Origin: Trichopria drosophilae
Taxonomy: Eukaryota; Arthropoda; Insecta; Hymenoptera; Diapriidae
Length of the DNA: 64,000 bases
Direction of reading: 5' to 3'
Assembly (NCBI GenBank): GCA_030407085.1
Contig: CM059582.1
Coordinates: forward strand, 202,910,001 to 202,974,000
Positions within the stretch are counted from its first letter, which is position 1. Each line of letters begins with the position of its first letter. Below the pieces are notes generated by a model. That model did not search any database, was not told where the DNA came from, and saw nothing but the letters and a program-made list of their open reading frames with translations. This document shows positions 24,301 through 35,900 of this stretch, in pieces. Both the position numbers and the translations under genes were made by a program.

Positions 24301-25539
24301 AATTCAACTATTCACCCACTTTTTATTTTGATTAGTAGTTTTCTTACCAATTCAGATGTAAATGTGGTAATTGCATAATAATCAACTTTTTGATAACAAT
24401 TTTCTTAGTGCGGGATATAAATTTTTCCAGAAATTGTCCATATATAGATAGATACGCGTTAGTTGAGTTAAACACCCCATAGTATTAATACTACACTTAC
24501 GAATTGAATTATTACAATACATTTAGTTTTTTTTCTGAAATTTTTGAAACATACAGGGTTAACTAAATGGTCATTAAACGAATGGATATATTTTTATATT
24601 TTGTTCTTTTTTTTTAAATAAAATTGTTAACACCTTAACTTTTTTAATCGAATATATCCTTTTTATTTTGATATTTGGTTCTTAACCACCCGGTACATCT
24701 ATAAAACACACAAGTCGCATGCGTCAGTCATATATTTTAACTTTCATAGTGACGTATCGAAAAGTCAGTGATGTCCATAAATTGAATGATGACGGAAAGC
24801 TACCCGAAAATACACGTGAGACTGGTCAGCTTCATAAATACATCATAAAGACGGTCGTAAAATGTTCTTTAGTTCGATAAACATGCATGTATTTGTAAAT
24901 AAAAGAAGGAGCTCCATTGCATTCGAGATAAAATTAAATGTACACCTGATTCACTGATAAACTGAAACCTGTCTGGGTTTCGATGTCCCACATATATTAT
25001 TAGGGTACAATTAATTCACTTATATCTGCAATTCCCTTGTAAAAGGTTAAGTACACGCATAAAAATACATTGTCATTACTTTTATCTTTTCTTACGTTAA
25101 TATGCGTACGCAATTGGAATAATTGTTATCGCAATCACGCATATTTCTTTCCCGGACCGATATCAAATTCTATCAAAACGTGTTTAGAGTGAATTCGTGC
25201 TGACACGTATGCAATTCCTTCATGTCTTCTGGGATTTCCACGTTCTCTGGAATTTTTTAATTACGTAGATTCAATTATATAATGAATCATACAAATAAAT
25301 GTGTATTTATTTAAATTAACGTAGAAAAATAATCTAATTTGAAAACATTGAAATATATATCAATTTAAAACCAAGAAGATTTATCAAGGTCAAAAAGGTT
25401 TTGTAGTTTAGAAGCTGTGGGAATTTTGTGCAGAGTCTTAATTCGAGGTCAAAATCTGCGCATAATATCAGAATTTTAATAAATTTGACTTATGTATTCG
25501 AAAAATGCGTTTTTTCGTTATTTTTGAGGTTATGTAGAG
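21386..25539. other. AT-rich noncoding stretch
   Basis: Several kilobases without a recognised gene. A weak inverted repeat (ACATTACTGTTCG at about 21762 against CGGGAGCAGTAAT at about 21831) and a dyad around 23590-23614 (TTAATTAACGT against ACGTTTTAATTAA) are visible. The ORFs at 22584-22805 and 23263-23472 on the minus strand have no recognisable domain. Confidence 0.5.
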
Positions 25540-25745
25540 AATGCGTCTAATTTTGTCGGCTTTCGAGACTGTTTTATTGGCCGAATTTCCCCTAGTGCCC
25601 CTATAATTGCTTTCCGCCGTTCCCGCCCATTCTTCCCCCTCTACTTGCATATGAAACAAGTAATAGAACATACGTGTGCCTTTCTTCTTACGGTGCACCT
25701 GGAAGGGCGGACACTTACGGAAGGCTGACTGCACTTGATAGGTCG
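25540..25745. other. GC-richer patch of unknown nature
   Basis: Sequence such as CCGCCGTTCCCGCCC and GGAAGGGCGGACAC stands out from its surroundings and opens a 98-codon minus-strand ORF (25468-25764) with no recognisable motif. It may be a remnant of a repeat or a regulatory patch. Confidence 0.35.
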
Positions 25746-26037
25746 CAAAAATCAGTAATTGCATTTTTAAGATCTTATTGCTAAAGTAAATTAGTTATAT
25801 CTGAATAATGACTGAGTAGTTTTGACTATTGAATTAGCAGTTTTTTTATTCGTTACTAAAAAAAATTATTTCTAATTTAATTAGTGGGCAAATTTTCTCT
25901 CCTTTATTAGTAGTTTTCGACACAATTTAAAGAATTTTACTATTTACGATAGCTAATTATCAGTCAATAATATAAATCCCTTCTTAAAATATGCAAATTA
26001 AAAAGAAACTAGATAAATCTACATCTCCAGATCTTTT

Positions 26038-26238
26038 TTAAAGCTATGATAGGCGGTTTTTGTTAGTGTATGGCAAATTACAGCGAAAACGGTCCAGAAT
26101 CGAGCGAGAATTCGCAAGAATAAATAATAGTTTGCATTGTTACCTACAAAATTTATTCTTGCGAATTCTCGCTCGTTTTCGACCCGATTTCGCTGAAATT
26201 TGTCGTACATTAATAAAACCGGCATAAAACAGCTTTAA
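26038..26238. mobile_element. Palindromic MITE, arms about 87 bp
   Basis: The left arm (26038-26125) is matched by the reverse complement of 26152-26238. The inner 25 bp of each arm are perfect and include GCGAGAATTCGCAAGAATAA. Outer landmarks are TAAAGCTATGATAGGCGG against TAAAGCTGTTTTATGCCGG. The whole element would form a long hairpin with a loop of about 25 nt. A decayed relative lies at 7623-7747, and a fragment (TAAAGCAGCTATGATAAATA) at about 39638. The 68-codon ORF across it is a shadow. Confidence 0.85.
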
Positions 26239-26559
26239 AATAGTAATTCGTTGCAAATTGTGCATGAAACACGTGGTCTTTAATAAAAATGCGGCGTTGA
26301 TAAAAGTGTATAATTCTGAAAGGTATAATACTAATTTTATAGAAATTCACGACTACCAATGAAATTTGAGTGAATAAAACTTTGCAAAATTAAAATTCGA
26401 CTTTTGCAATTTAATTTTTCTCAAGACTTTTAAAGGGGTTCTAAAATTTCCGCCCGTTAGGTAGGGATTTTCACTAAAAACCATGAATAAACAATGACAG
26501 AATCGATGTTTCAAAATTCGGGCTCTGTATGGGTGATTCTAATTACTACAGACGGTAAA

Positions 26560-26660
26560 AAACACCAAAAAATGTGAAAACTGGAGGAGAGTTTTTGGAA
26601 ATAAATGATTTTTATTTATTTCCGAAAATTCTCAATCAGTTTTGAATTTATGTTTACAAA
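26560..26660. repeat. Imperfect palindrome around GGAAATAAAT
   Basis: AAAACTGGAGGAGAGTTTTT followed by GGAAATAAAT faces ATTTATTTCC and an inverted, slightly changed copy of the rest (AAAATTCTCAATCAGTTTT). Arms are about 30 bp with a 7-nt loop. It is probably a small MITE relic. Confidence 0.6.
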
Positions 26661-28045
26661 TCCCCTCCTCAAAACCTATTTTCTACAGGACAAATCAAAC
26701 CTAAAAACCCAGCTAATGCATTCACTCACAATCAGATTTAACGATCGGATACATTAATAAAAGTGTAAATATAGTAATAAATATGCACTAAATCGTTATG
26801 ATTTAACTTTTTTTTTTAAAGATTTTATTATTTGCAAATGAGAAGTCTTGAAACCCAAGAAACTTAGAATACAATCATAATTTGGCATTAGAAATTATTG
26901 AAGTTTATGATTATTTCGAAGTGTTCAATACGCAGACTCTAGGCAAATATACTCCCTAAATTGCATTTGTAAATTAAACCATTCAAGCGAAAGAGTGAAT
27001 TTTCACCCAGTAAGAGTGGGTCGTCGCTTCGTGAATTTTCACTCCAAGAAATTAAGAGAGTAGGACTCCAATATGCCTAACCCTATCTTTCCGCACAAAA
27101 TGCAAAATGAAATTTCGCTTTTGCACGTATTATTTCGTCAAACACTAAAAATTCAATATTTAGAGAAAGGTCAAAGCTAATTAATCATGTGGAGTAATCA
27201 AACATACTGACATGGGATTTATTATATATCACGATTCTAAACAAAAGATTAGTCGGGAAAAGAATGTGTTTGAAACGGAAAAACGTATAAAAATAGTAGA
27301 ATCCAACACCGAATGAAATGAATAACGGTCGGATCCAGGTTGCGTAAACGTCACTTTGAATGCCCCGGATACGTTGCACCCGTGGTTTAAGTGCAACTCA
27401 GCCGCTTAAGTCGTGTGCATGTTAGTTAGTAATTCGTGTATTTATCAGCAAAACTAAAAAGGTCTATCAAGTTTTAAATACGGGTCTGATAATGTCCGTT
27501 CGTTTAATACGGTACGGTATCATTACCAGGTAGTAACACCACATTGTGACTGCGTTTTCAGGTATTACGTCAGCAGACAATGACGCAGTGCCCCAGTTTT
27601 ACGAACCTGATCATTCATAAACGTCCCAGTTGCTTGAATCGGGACATTGATTTCCTCCTTTCCTAAAACGGCCTTACGTTAATCGTCAACAATCGTGATT
27701 ATTGATACGTTACTGTTTACGTTCATATCGTTTAAAAATACGTGTCACGTGGCCAATGCCACTATACGTATTCTTCATCTCTGTACGTTTTTTCTTTTAA
27801 TTCTGATTACTTTTGTGCAGATAAAACGTAAAAGGTCATAGATTTTGTAGAAATGTAAGGCCCAATTAAAGGTAACTATTGTTATTCAGCATTTTGTAGT
27901 TAGTATCTTTTTGTATTATTAATTACTTTAACTCTTTAAGGTCGGAATTAACACTTTTTAAACGCAAACTTAAGCGCTCTATTCGATAATTTTATGTACA
28001 AGATACAAAGCGAATGCGGCAATCACCAGGAGTGTGATACTCTTT
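26661..28045. other. Noncoding stretch with one GC-richer patch
   Basis: Nothing is recognised as a gene. Between about 27310 and 27740 the composition is more balanced, with TTACGTCA, TGACGCAG and several CACGTG-like or ACGT words. That would fit a regulatory segment but does not prove one. The 64-codon ORF at 27185-27379 has no recognisable domain. Confidence 0.4.
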
Positions 28046-28140
28046 GGAGATCGATATTCCATACGTGATTACGATGGGCGCAGAGAACTACTATTCGCGT
28101 CCTAGGGCGAGAAATCGCTAAATTCGCCCGGAGTGATGAA
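28046..28140 (-). repeat. Partial copy of the GC-rich repeat at 13372
   Basis: GGAGATCGATATT, then GTGATTAC, then CCTAGGGCGAGAAATCG appear here in the same order as on the minus strand of 13385-13500. A further fragment with CGCCCTAGGGC and GAGCGCGAATAACG lies at about 31590-31627. Confidence 0.55.
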
Positions 28141-30948
28141 CAAATAATATAGAAAGGCTTAGGGACTACCATAATTCATTTCTCCAAAAAGAAAAGTTTG
28201 TTAAACAATCGATATTATTTTCCAATGTTCGGGAGCTCTGGGATTACTCATCAGGAGGTCCAAAACGTGAAGAATTAACGTCAACTATATTAAAAAAAAG
28301 AAAAAACATTTTTCTTAGACGCAAAGAATTTTTGCAGGTCCTACATTTCATTTATTTATTATTCAATTTGTCACTTCTTTAATGTTATCGTATCTCTGAA
28401 TTCTGGGAGGAAATTGTACATTTAGGGAATCTTTACAAATATTGAAGTGAACCTTTCATTGCCAAATGTGTCGAATCGCAAATCATATACCCGAAAAATG
28501 ATGTACAGTATTTTAATTTAAGAATATATTACAAGGAATTCAATATATAAATAAACAAAATAAAGAGCATGTGTATATTATCTTAACACATTTTGATTAA
28601 AATACTAGAATTCTGCTGATAATTTATTAACATTAATATACAATGTTATGTGTCTCGTAACAATTCCGGAATTTTAAAGGAAATATGCGTAAATTAATGT
28701 ACACCACAGGTTGGCACTTAATTAAGTACTTCCACAGACAAATTGCCTACTCGGGTACAGTAATAATTTCGACATTCATGTTTAATCTGCGTGTTTCTGG
28801 TAATTTTATGTCGTGTTTCTAACTGGGTAAGGGTCGTTGATTTCAAAAGAGATTTAATTATTAAATAAAAGCGAATGATCCTATTTTGTATATTATTGAA
28901 CGAAATTGGGATATTGTTCTCAGAACTCAGAGACTAAAAAAGGAATTAATCAATCTCTTACCATTTTCGATGTTAGCAACGATGTTTACATAATTGGTAA
29001 ATCTTCCCGGGATGCAAAAAAGGGTCTAGTTATGAAGATCCAGCAACATCACTAATCATCGACGTCTTATTATGATATACTCAACATCCTCAAATGTTAG
29101 CATCATGGAATTTCCTTATCTTTGTTATTAATGAACATTTTTCATATCTACCATCGTCATCATTATTCGATATTTCGATCATTCTGATATAAAGGATTCC
29201 AGTCCTATATCTGAGGAAAACTGTAATATCTGATACACAAAAATAGTTTTGATGGCAAAGGATCTGAAGAAAGCTAATTGTTTTGGAAAATTTTCAACGA
29301 GAACATTTATTGAGTTGATCTTGCATCAGGTAATCCAACTAAACAGACCATGTTAGAGGCTTATTTACCAACATTCACAAATCCAGATAGGAGAATAGTA
29401 CATTTTTGAAAACATAAATTCCATTTAATCAACAAGAATAGAAATTATGCTCAATATGCAAGTCTGTCAAATAAATTCATCTTCGATGGTAAAATTTCCA
29501 AAATAATTTTTCTCCGTGAATGGTTTAAATAACGATTACTGGACATTTTTAAATGTTTGTTTACAACCTGGAGTGGAAAATGTTTTAGGATAGTCTATTA
29601 GTACTTGTGCACTTCTAAAATTAAGTTCAAATAGTACGTTTGAGAGAATACAATAAGGAATTGTACGAATGCTGTTTTAATCTCAAGAAACGGATGCTCC
29701 TTGAGCAAGTGAACGTGCAACTAAATAGTGTGAGTGTGTCCTATTTTGAAGTCAAGAATCTGCGCAACTCTAAACGGAAGTCTAATAATGTGAATAAAAT
29801 GTCATTAAGTGGGTTTTCGAGTAGTGCTAAACAATGTTCGAGTTAATGACTGCCGTTGACAAATTTCTCAAGCGGAAATATACTGACAGAAAAAATAATT
29901 TTCGTTAATTCCATAATACTGTTATGTGTACATCACTCAAATTGATTAAATAAATAAGGAATTTTTCGACATGTACTTTTCAGTTAAAATAGGTCATTCA
30001 CATTTCAATAGAAAAAATTAATTATGATTTAATTATTTTAAAATGTTTTAACCTAATACATTCATATGTTATACTTGATCTAAAACGTTCAACACGATTA
30101 AGTATTATTACATTATCAATCTAATACTATTAAAATAAAATGAAGTACATGACAATTTAATTCAGCCAATTATACTGAAACTATTTGTTTAATTAAGATA
30201 AATATTTCAGTTAATTGCAATTATTATTAAAATAGAAGGAGATCATTAAAATCATTCTTTATTCGTTTATAAATAAAGTTGCATTAATTATAAAATTCAT
30301 GACAGACTACGTCAATATTATAAAAGCGATCGAGAATCTCATGTTCCCGTGGATTTCTTTCAGCCTTGATGAATGGCTTAACGGAGAGTGTCATTGATTG
30401 ACATGGGAGTTAATCGCGATTTGGTACAAATAACGGTTTCGGATTATCAAATGTACTGAGGTCAGAAAAAGGTAATTTTACGCCCTTGGTGTAAAATAGT
30501 TTAACGTCCATGATGTGAAAATATTTACGGAGGTCTGAAATGATCACTTTTAATAATAATAATTTGACTAAGTCTGTATTTCAGTATTTAGGGGGATGAA
30601 AGAGGGACCACAGAAAGTGGCATTTTTTAGTACCTTGATCTTCGTATCGAAGCCTTCGCCAAACAGTTTTGCGCCGTGACACTAAACATAAAATAATTTG
30701 AAATCGAGCATAGGTCAATTTTTTTTAATACTACAAACAATATGTCCATACAACATGAAACATGGCCATCGTCTGAAAAAATGTAATTTTGGTCACTCCG
30801 AGCACTTTTATAAAGGAGGAGGGTTGATAAAACCTGTTTTCCGTCCCTACTCAATTTTTCAATAAAAAGGAACGGTTAAAACAAGAAAAAAATCTTTAAA
30901 TTGCAAAGCAATTTCCTTGAAATCGTTATTCTGGGTTTTTCAAGGTCA
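28141..30948. other. Noncoding stretch, possibly with worn coding relics
   Basis: Around 29250-29480 several frames stay open for 20-30 codons, interrupted by stops, and at 29640-29846 a 68-codon Ser/Asn/Lys-rich ORF follows on the plus strand. This could be a heavily decayed transposon gene, but I recognise no family and cannot support a call. The rest is AT-rich, with a minus-strand ORF at 30627-30854 that has no recognisable motif. Confidence 0.35.
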
Positions 30949-31420
30949 TTAATTATGAATCTGCCGTTCGCTTCCCAAAATTCAAAATGGCGGATCCAAT
31001 ATGGTGTATGACAAAATTAATAATTGATTGGATGTGCTGGAAACTTATTACTAGGGTGTTTGAAATCGCTGATTACATTTGAATTGATGATTAAATTAAA
31101 AATGAAGAAATTTGCTTGGAACTGGATACTTTAGGGTTTTTGGTCCACTAATGTTAAATGTTATGACAAAAAAACATCCAATATAGCTTTTATGAAAATA
31201 AATGAATAGGCTTGAAATTCGTTAGTAGGGGATTGAATTTTTAGTGATGCTGATTACGAATCTGATATTAGAAACAACATTCAAAAAGGCGTAATAAACG
31301 TTAAAAAGAAACGATTTATAATAAAATTTATCGACTGTTTCTTAATGGTGGGCGCCATTTAAAATTTTGGAAAACCAGAATCATAATTAGCGACCCTAAA
31401 AACCCTCCAGTAACGATTTC
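30949..31420. repeat. Decayed AAAATGGCGGA repeat units, partly inverted
   Basis: The plus strand has CAAAATGGCGGATCCAATAT at about 30990, then GGTGTTTGAAATCGCTGATT, and further worn units with GCTGATTACGAATCTGA. At 31350-31420 the same module runs in the opposite direction: AGCGACCCTAAAAACCCTCC is the complement of a GGGTTTTTAGGGTCGCT segment, beside GGCGCCATTTAAAATTTTGG. Related units occur at 38167-38450 and, more worn, near 14570, 42440, 44620 and 53100-53330. No ORF survives. Confidence 0.6.
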
Positions 31421-31873
31421 TAATTAACATTTTTTTGTTTCTTACTTTTGACCGATTTTTATGCAAAACCCTTATTATTTAGGGGTCTATAATGACCAAA
31501 ACATCCTCAGTTTACCTTTAATCATAGAAAATATCATTATTCTTCGACAGAAAATTTGAAGTGGCGGAAACAGGCATTATAGACGTATTTCCCGCCCTAG
31601 GGCTCAAAGTACGAGCGCGAATAACGAATTTTGGGCCCGCCGAATTAAAAATTCATTACGAAATGTCATAAAATATCATGACTGTTCACTCCATATAAGC
31701 AAAAACTGATAATAATGCCATTTTGTCCCCATGAATTTCAGTACTATCAAATTTCGATGGAAAATCTCAAAAATGTTTAGAAAGAAATATTTAAAATAAA
31801 TTAAAAGATTCTCAGTCATCGCAAAAATCATTTTTGCAGTAATTGTTTTGTACAAAATCAAGAAAACGACTGG
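31421..31873. other. Repeat-derived spacer
   Basis: It holds a GGCGGAAACAGG relic of the preceding repeat and the CGCCCTAGGGC fragment that links it to the repeats at 13372 and 28046. The minus-strand ORF 31676-31894 shows nothing recognisable. Confidence 0.4.
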
Positions 31874-32140
31874 ATGGCGAATCGTGTCAGTCATAGCATG
31901 AGTCTTCTAATGATGAGGCTTAAATTTAAACTGTACGTGGACACGGACATTCCCGCTTTATTGCGCAGATCTATTTGCGACCAGACGGCAATACCTACAG
32001 TCAAAGCACTTCTGGAACACGATTCCCTCCTTCCGCTTTCTCGCATATGGACGTCGATTGCTGCTGAATTCTGTCCAAGACAAAACGTCAATAAAAACGA
32101 AATGTACTGGGGACTTTCGTGGATATTCCACTTTGATTAA
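31874..32140 (+). other. Open reading frame of 88 codons, coding status uncertain
   Basis: This frame lies in a more balanced patch (about 31910-32120) that is open on both strands (the minus-strand partner is 31891-32091, 66 codons). The product has no domain, signal or transmembrane segment that I recognise. It could be a conserved noncoding block or an exon of an unseen gene, but chance is the simpler reading. Confidence 0.12.
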
Positions 32141-34590
32141 TGTCGGCGTTGCTATAATTGACTGCTGCTCAGACGGTGCTTATTCAGGCGGTACTTATCT
32201 GTTGAAAAGTCCTTAAAGTGAGCTTTGGAATGAAAGATTAATACTGGAGTTACTTGGCTTGTTAGTTTAAGAGGGAGCTTAAATGATACATTTTCAATTT
32301 ACCTCCAACTAATTGCTTCGTTTGTAATTATACAGTCACTCCAAAAGAATTGGTTATCGCTCGTTTCGTTAAGTCTAAGATAGAGAATGGAGTTTTTAAA
32401 TCATTGTTAGGTGTCATTCTAGTGCACTTCTTGACCATCAGTCTGTTTTTAGGCATTTAAGTTTGAATCTGTACCAATCCTCTTTCGGTTTCGTTGGTTG
32501 TTTTTTTTTCTCAACATCCTCAAGCACAGACTAATTAGAGTTTTCATATGGACCTATTTCTCAGGTAATTTCATTATGGCGTTTTTTAAATTGAATTTCG
32601 TCGTGTGATGGAATAGTCAAGAATTACAACGAAACCTTTTATTTGTGCTGGGATGATTTTACTTACTCAACTAATTGTTAAATGTAGGGTTTTGTTGATT
32701 GTTTTAATTTCGATGATATGTTCAGTCAGTTGCTGCAAGATGCGTATACAGTATGAGGTAACTAAATAAGGAAAACGGAATGGACTGTCTAAATATGTGT
32801 AGTTCTAGATCATTAATTTAGAATAAGTTTGAGAATACTCCACATGCAATCGTCTCGCTTTAGGGGAGTTCTGCTAACTTTCTGACAGGTACAGTTACAT
32901 TCAGAATCTGCTAACAGTTTTAGTACAAATCGGGTAATCAAAAATTGGTTAGAAAATACGTTTAAAAATTCAATAAACAAATTATATACACTATAAAAGT
33001 GTTAAGGAAACTTCGTGTTTACCAAGCGCTAAATTACATGAATATCACGCTCAGTAAATTATTGATTTCTTTCTTTTGGTTCACCTTTTCATCCCCTTTA
33101 TCACTTTTTGTCTTGTCATCTGATCTTATATTGAGTGACAAAAAAAACAGTGATAATTTACGTCTTAAATTTTTGACAGCACTTCTTAACTTAACTTTTG
33201 TTAATTGCTTTAAATTAACTATTGATCATTACTGACTGGAATCAATCTGACACTTTTGGCTTCCAATTCGGTTTCATGATATAGCATAGTGATTTCTCAA
33301 AAAAACTTTTCTTTTTTGCTTTCATTCCTTTTTTTTCGAGTTTATATAAAAATAGCAGCTAATCTGATAAGTTTAACTACGGATTAGAATACTAGGGTAG
33401 TGTTTTGACCATAACACTTTTCCTTTTGTCATGTATTATCGACACTGCAACAATTAGCCACTAATAATAATAATATCCAAATTTGGTAACGTTGTCGATG
33501 TTACCATGGGTAGTGGTTAGTAACTTGAATTCGTATAAACAATACTTGCATATTTTTTATGCAGATGATATCGTATATAGCTCAAGATCAGTGAATCATT
33601 ACGTTACTGTAGATTAAATAAATCATCGCGATGTAACATTTGATATGATAAATAATCACGATAAATTGCAGAGCCTAATCTTCATCTTATCTGAATTCTA
33701 TATCAGACGATTAAGAATTCCTATTACATGCAGATAATTTACCTAGTAGCTCGTGTTAACGAACTGATTTTCCTAATACCGAAATTGATGAAGGTACAGT
33801 AATTAACGATGTAGGACAAGATGAAAGCAGACTGCGTTTTTGTTAGTTTCGGTTTCATATAGGGACTTTTTAATAAGCTGATTTGAAATATACAGAAGAT
33901 TTGTTAGAACTTATTTATGTTTGTTTCGTTATTGATAAACATCAACTATCAATAAAAGAGGATTTACGATCAGATCTTATTATCTTGAAATTTGCATCAT
34001 CGATAAAAGAGGAGTTGCATCCGAATTCGCGGTGTTTTATTTATTTTGATAATATTTTCAATATTTAATTATTTTACAGGTCGCATATTGGAATATTATT
34101 TTACGGTTCGGATTCGTGATGTATTTTATTTATTAATTATCAGATTTTTGGTTCTTTAATTTGGATTTGATGCTAAATTCTCTCACATTCACATTGCTTA
34201 GTGCCTCAAATTGATGAAATTTTTCAAAAATTATCGAATATTCAACGAGTTTCAGTTATGAAAAAGACTGTTTTGACCTGACTAATAATGTGAACTCAGT
34301 CAAGTTTACGGCATAATATCGCAGTATTGTACGGGTGGAAAATTCGAAATCATTCGCGTTTTCAGATTGGATGAGACGTTTGACCTTTATTTGCGGTCAG
34401 AGGTTAAATTTGGCAATGTTTAAAGTCATATCCCAATGAAAAATTGCTTATTTTATTTATATTTCTGTCATAAAACTGACGAGATTTCTAAAGAAAAATC
34501 TAACCTTGAATTGTCCTTCACTGTGAATGTCTAAGTCAAATTCAAGGCCCTCGATATAGCCAGAAAAGGTTCTTAAAATCTGTGTATTTT
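32141..34590. other. AT-rich noncoding stretch, nothing recognised
   Basis: Short ORFs (32999-33235 and 33883-34068) have AT-driven composition and no motifs. No repeat or RNA element stands out. Confidence 0.5.
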
Positions 34591-34990
34591 TGTGTATTGC
34601 TTGTTTCTTTCGAGTTATGCACTTTGTACGAAACGAGCATTGATCGTATCCTGGATCAGTGCTTGCAAAACTATACCGAGGCGCAGCGGTTCTACGGGTT
34701 CCACACTCGAAGGTCATGACGGGCTTGACTTGGCAGCCAACATTTTTGGCAGACGTTGGCATGTATGTCAATACATACGCGAAGATTGGTCTGTATACAT
34801 CGATAAACACATTTTCTAAACCAGTTCCTATGCAGGGACTCTTCATTTTCGGCGGCCAAAAGTTTCGACATATCAGTCAGGCAGTACTGGGCCTGGGCTG
34901 GTTCTGGAACAGCGCTGAGCCAACGCGCCGTGCGCTGTGGCGCTGTGGCCAAGCTTTGTCAACTTGTCGTTTGGGATAAGGCAACAGATG
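34591..34990. other. GC-rich patch open in several frames
   Basis: Five overlapping ORFs of 75-129 codons on both strands cross this patch, which shows that GC content rather than coding keeps it open. Words such as GCGCTGTGGCGCTGTGGCC and GGGCCTGGGCTGG mark it off from the AT-rich flanks. No protein family is recognised in any frame. A regulatory segment, an untranslated exon or a repeat are all possible. Confidence 0.35.
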
Positions 34991-35194
34991 CTGGTCCAAC
35001 CAACGGCGATTACATTGGATCGAATCGAGATCATATAATAATACAAAATTGTAACTACAATTGCTAAATATAGTAAAAGCACTTATTCTTTCATTATAGC
35101 TATAACATCCATTGGTCGGTATGAAGTAAAAATTACGCGATTTCATTTTTGAAATAAGTATCCTCCTACTGTGTTTGTAAGAAATACAGATCTC

Positions 35195-35370
35195 AGCTTT
35201 GGTAAGACGTCAAACATAAGACATCTTCGAGAGACTATTTTAAGAAGTCATAAGTGAGACATCTTTAAGTGCTCGTTTTATAGATTATCATAATTAAGAC
35301 CTCTTCACGAGGTCTTTTTGATGTCTTCATTTTTGGACTGAGCTCTCAACGACCTCTTTAAGAGATGTGC
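35195..35370. repeat. AAGACATCTT-type palindromic repeat
   Basis: Words of the kind AAGACATCTT and GAGACATCTTTAA repeat here in both orientations, and AAGACCTC pairs with GAGGTCTT across a 5-nt loop (about 35297-35317). A weaker relative with AGGACCTCTGAAAAAGC and AAGAAGACC lies at about 50187-50275. It is probably an old palindromic MITE. Confidence 0.5.
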
Positions 35371-35499
35371 TACATGCTGACTTATACTCATTGTTCTGAA
35401 ACTATTAGTAGCAAGTATTTCAGCATAAAAATTGTTTAATTTTGGTGAATACATCAACTATATTTATAGCTGAGATGGAAAAAAAATCCTTAAAAAAAA

Positions 35500-35900
35500 A
35501 GGTTCGATCAAACGTTGCATCACGGTAAATACCATCGATTAGGATGCAAATGTGCGCTCGTCTGTTTAATTTCGCAGTACATTCTGAATGTACGATTTTC
35601 TCGTGATAGTGGTTTCGCCACTGGATGGCACGGAGACTTAATGAAAGTACCAGCAAATGCAATTCGCGTTACTTTCACGGTGAAGGCGTTAGCCTCTGCT
35701 GCTGTAGAACTTACTTAGCAACAGACCTGAAACCGGTCCGTAACGAGCGTTCACCGCATGTCGTTCTTGTTTCGGTCCAATTTGCGGATGCTCGCAAGGT
35801 ACTAACGCTGCATTTAAAATCACCTATATCTCCTATCTCGAAATTCTCATTAACAAGTTTGGCTCGATAAAACGACCATACGAATTCTATATACCTACAC
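35500..35900. other. Second GC-richer patch open in several frames
   Basis: ORFs of 63-81 codons overlap on both strands and in different frames. No domain is recognised. Together with 34591-34990 it forms a 1.3-kb zone of balanced composition, the longest in the window besides 19.2-20.0 kb, and a plausible place for regulatory sequence or an exon. Confidence 0.3.

Noticed and set aside
28240..28262. CTGATGA on the minus strand followed by GAA as a hammerhead ribozyme
   Set aside because: The 17 nt in between do not form a stem, and no stem I or III is visible.
28706..28715. ACAGGTTGGC as a mariner end
   Set aside because: It resembles the first bases of some mariner ends, but no inverted partner or transposase remnant was seen. 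The same applies to TTAGGTTGGC at 48519.
34457..34846. Minus-strand ORF of 129 codons, the longest in the window
   Set aside because: Several frames on both strands are open across the same GC-rich patch and no domain is recognised.
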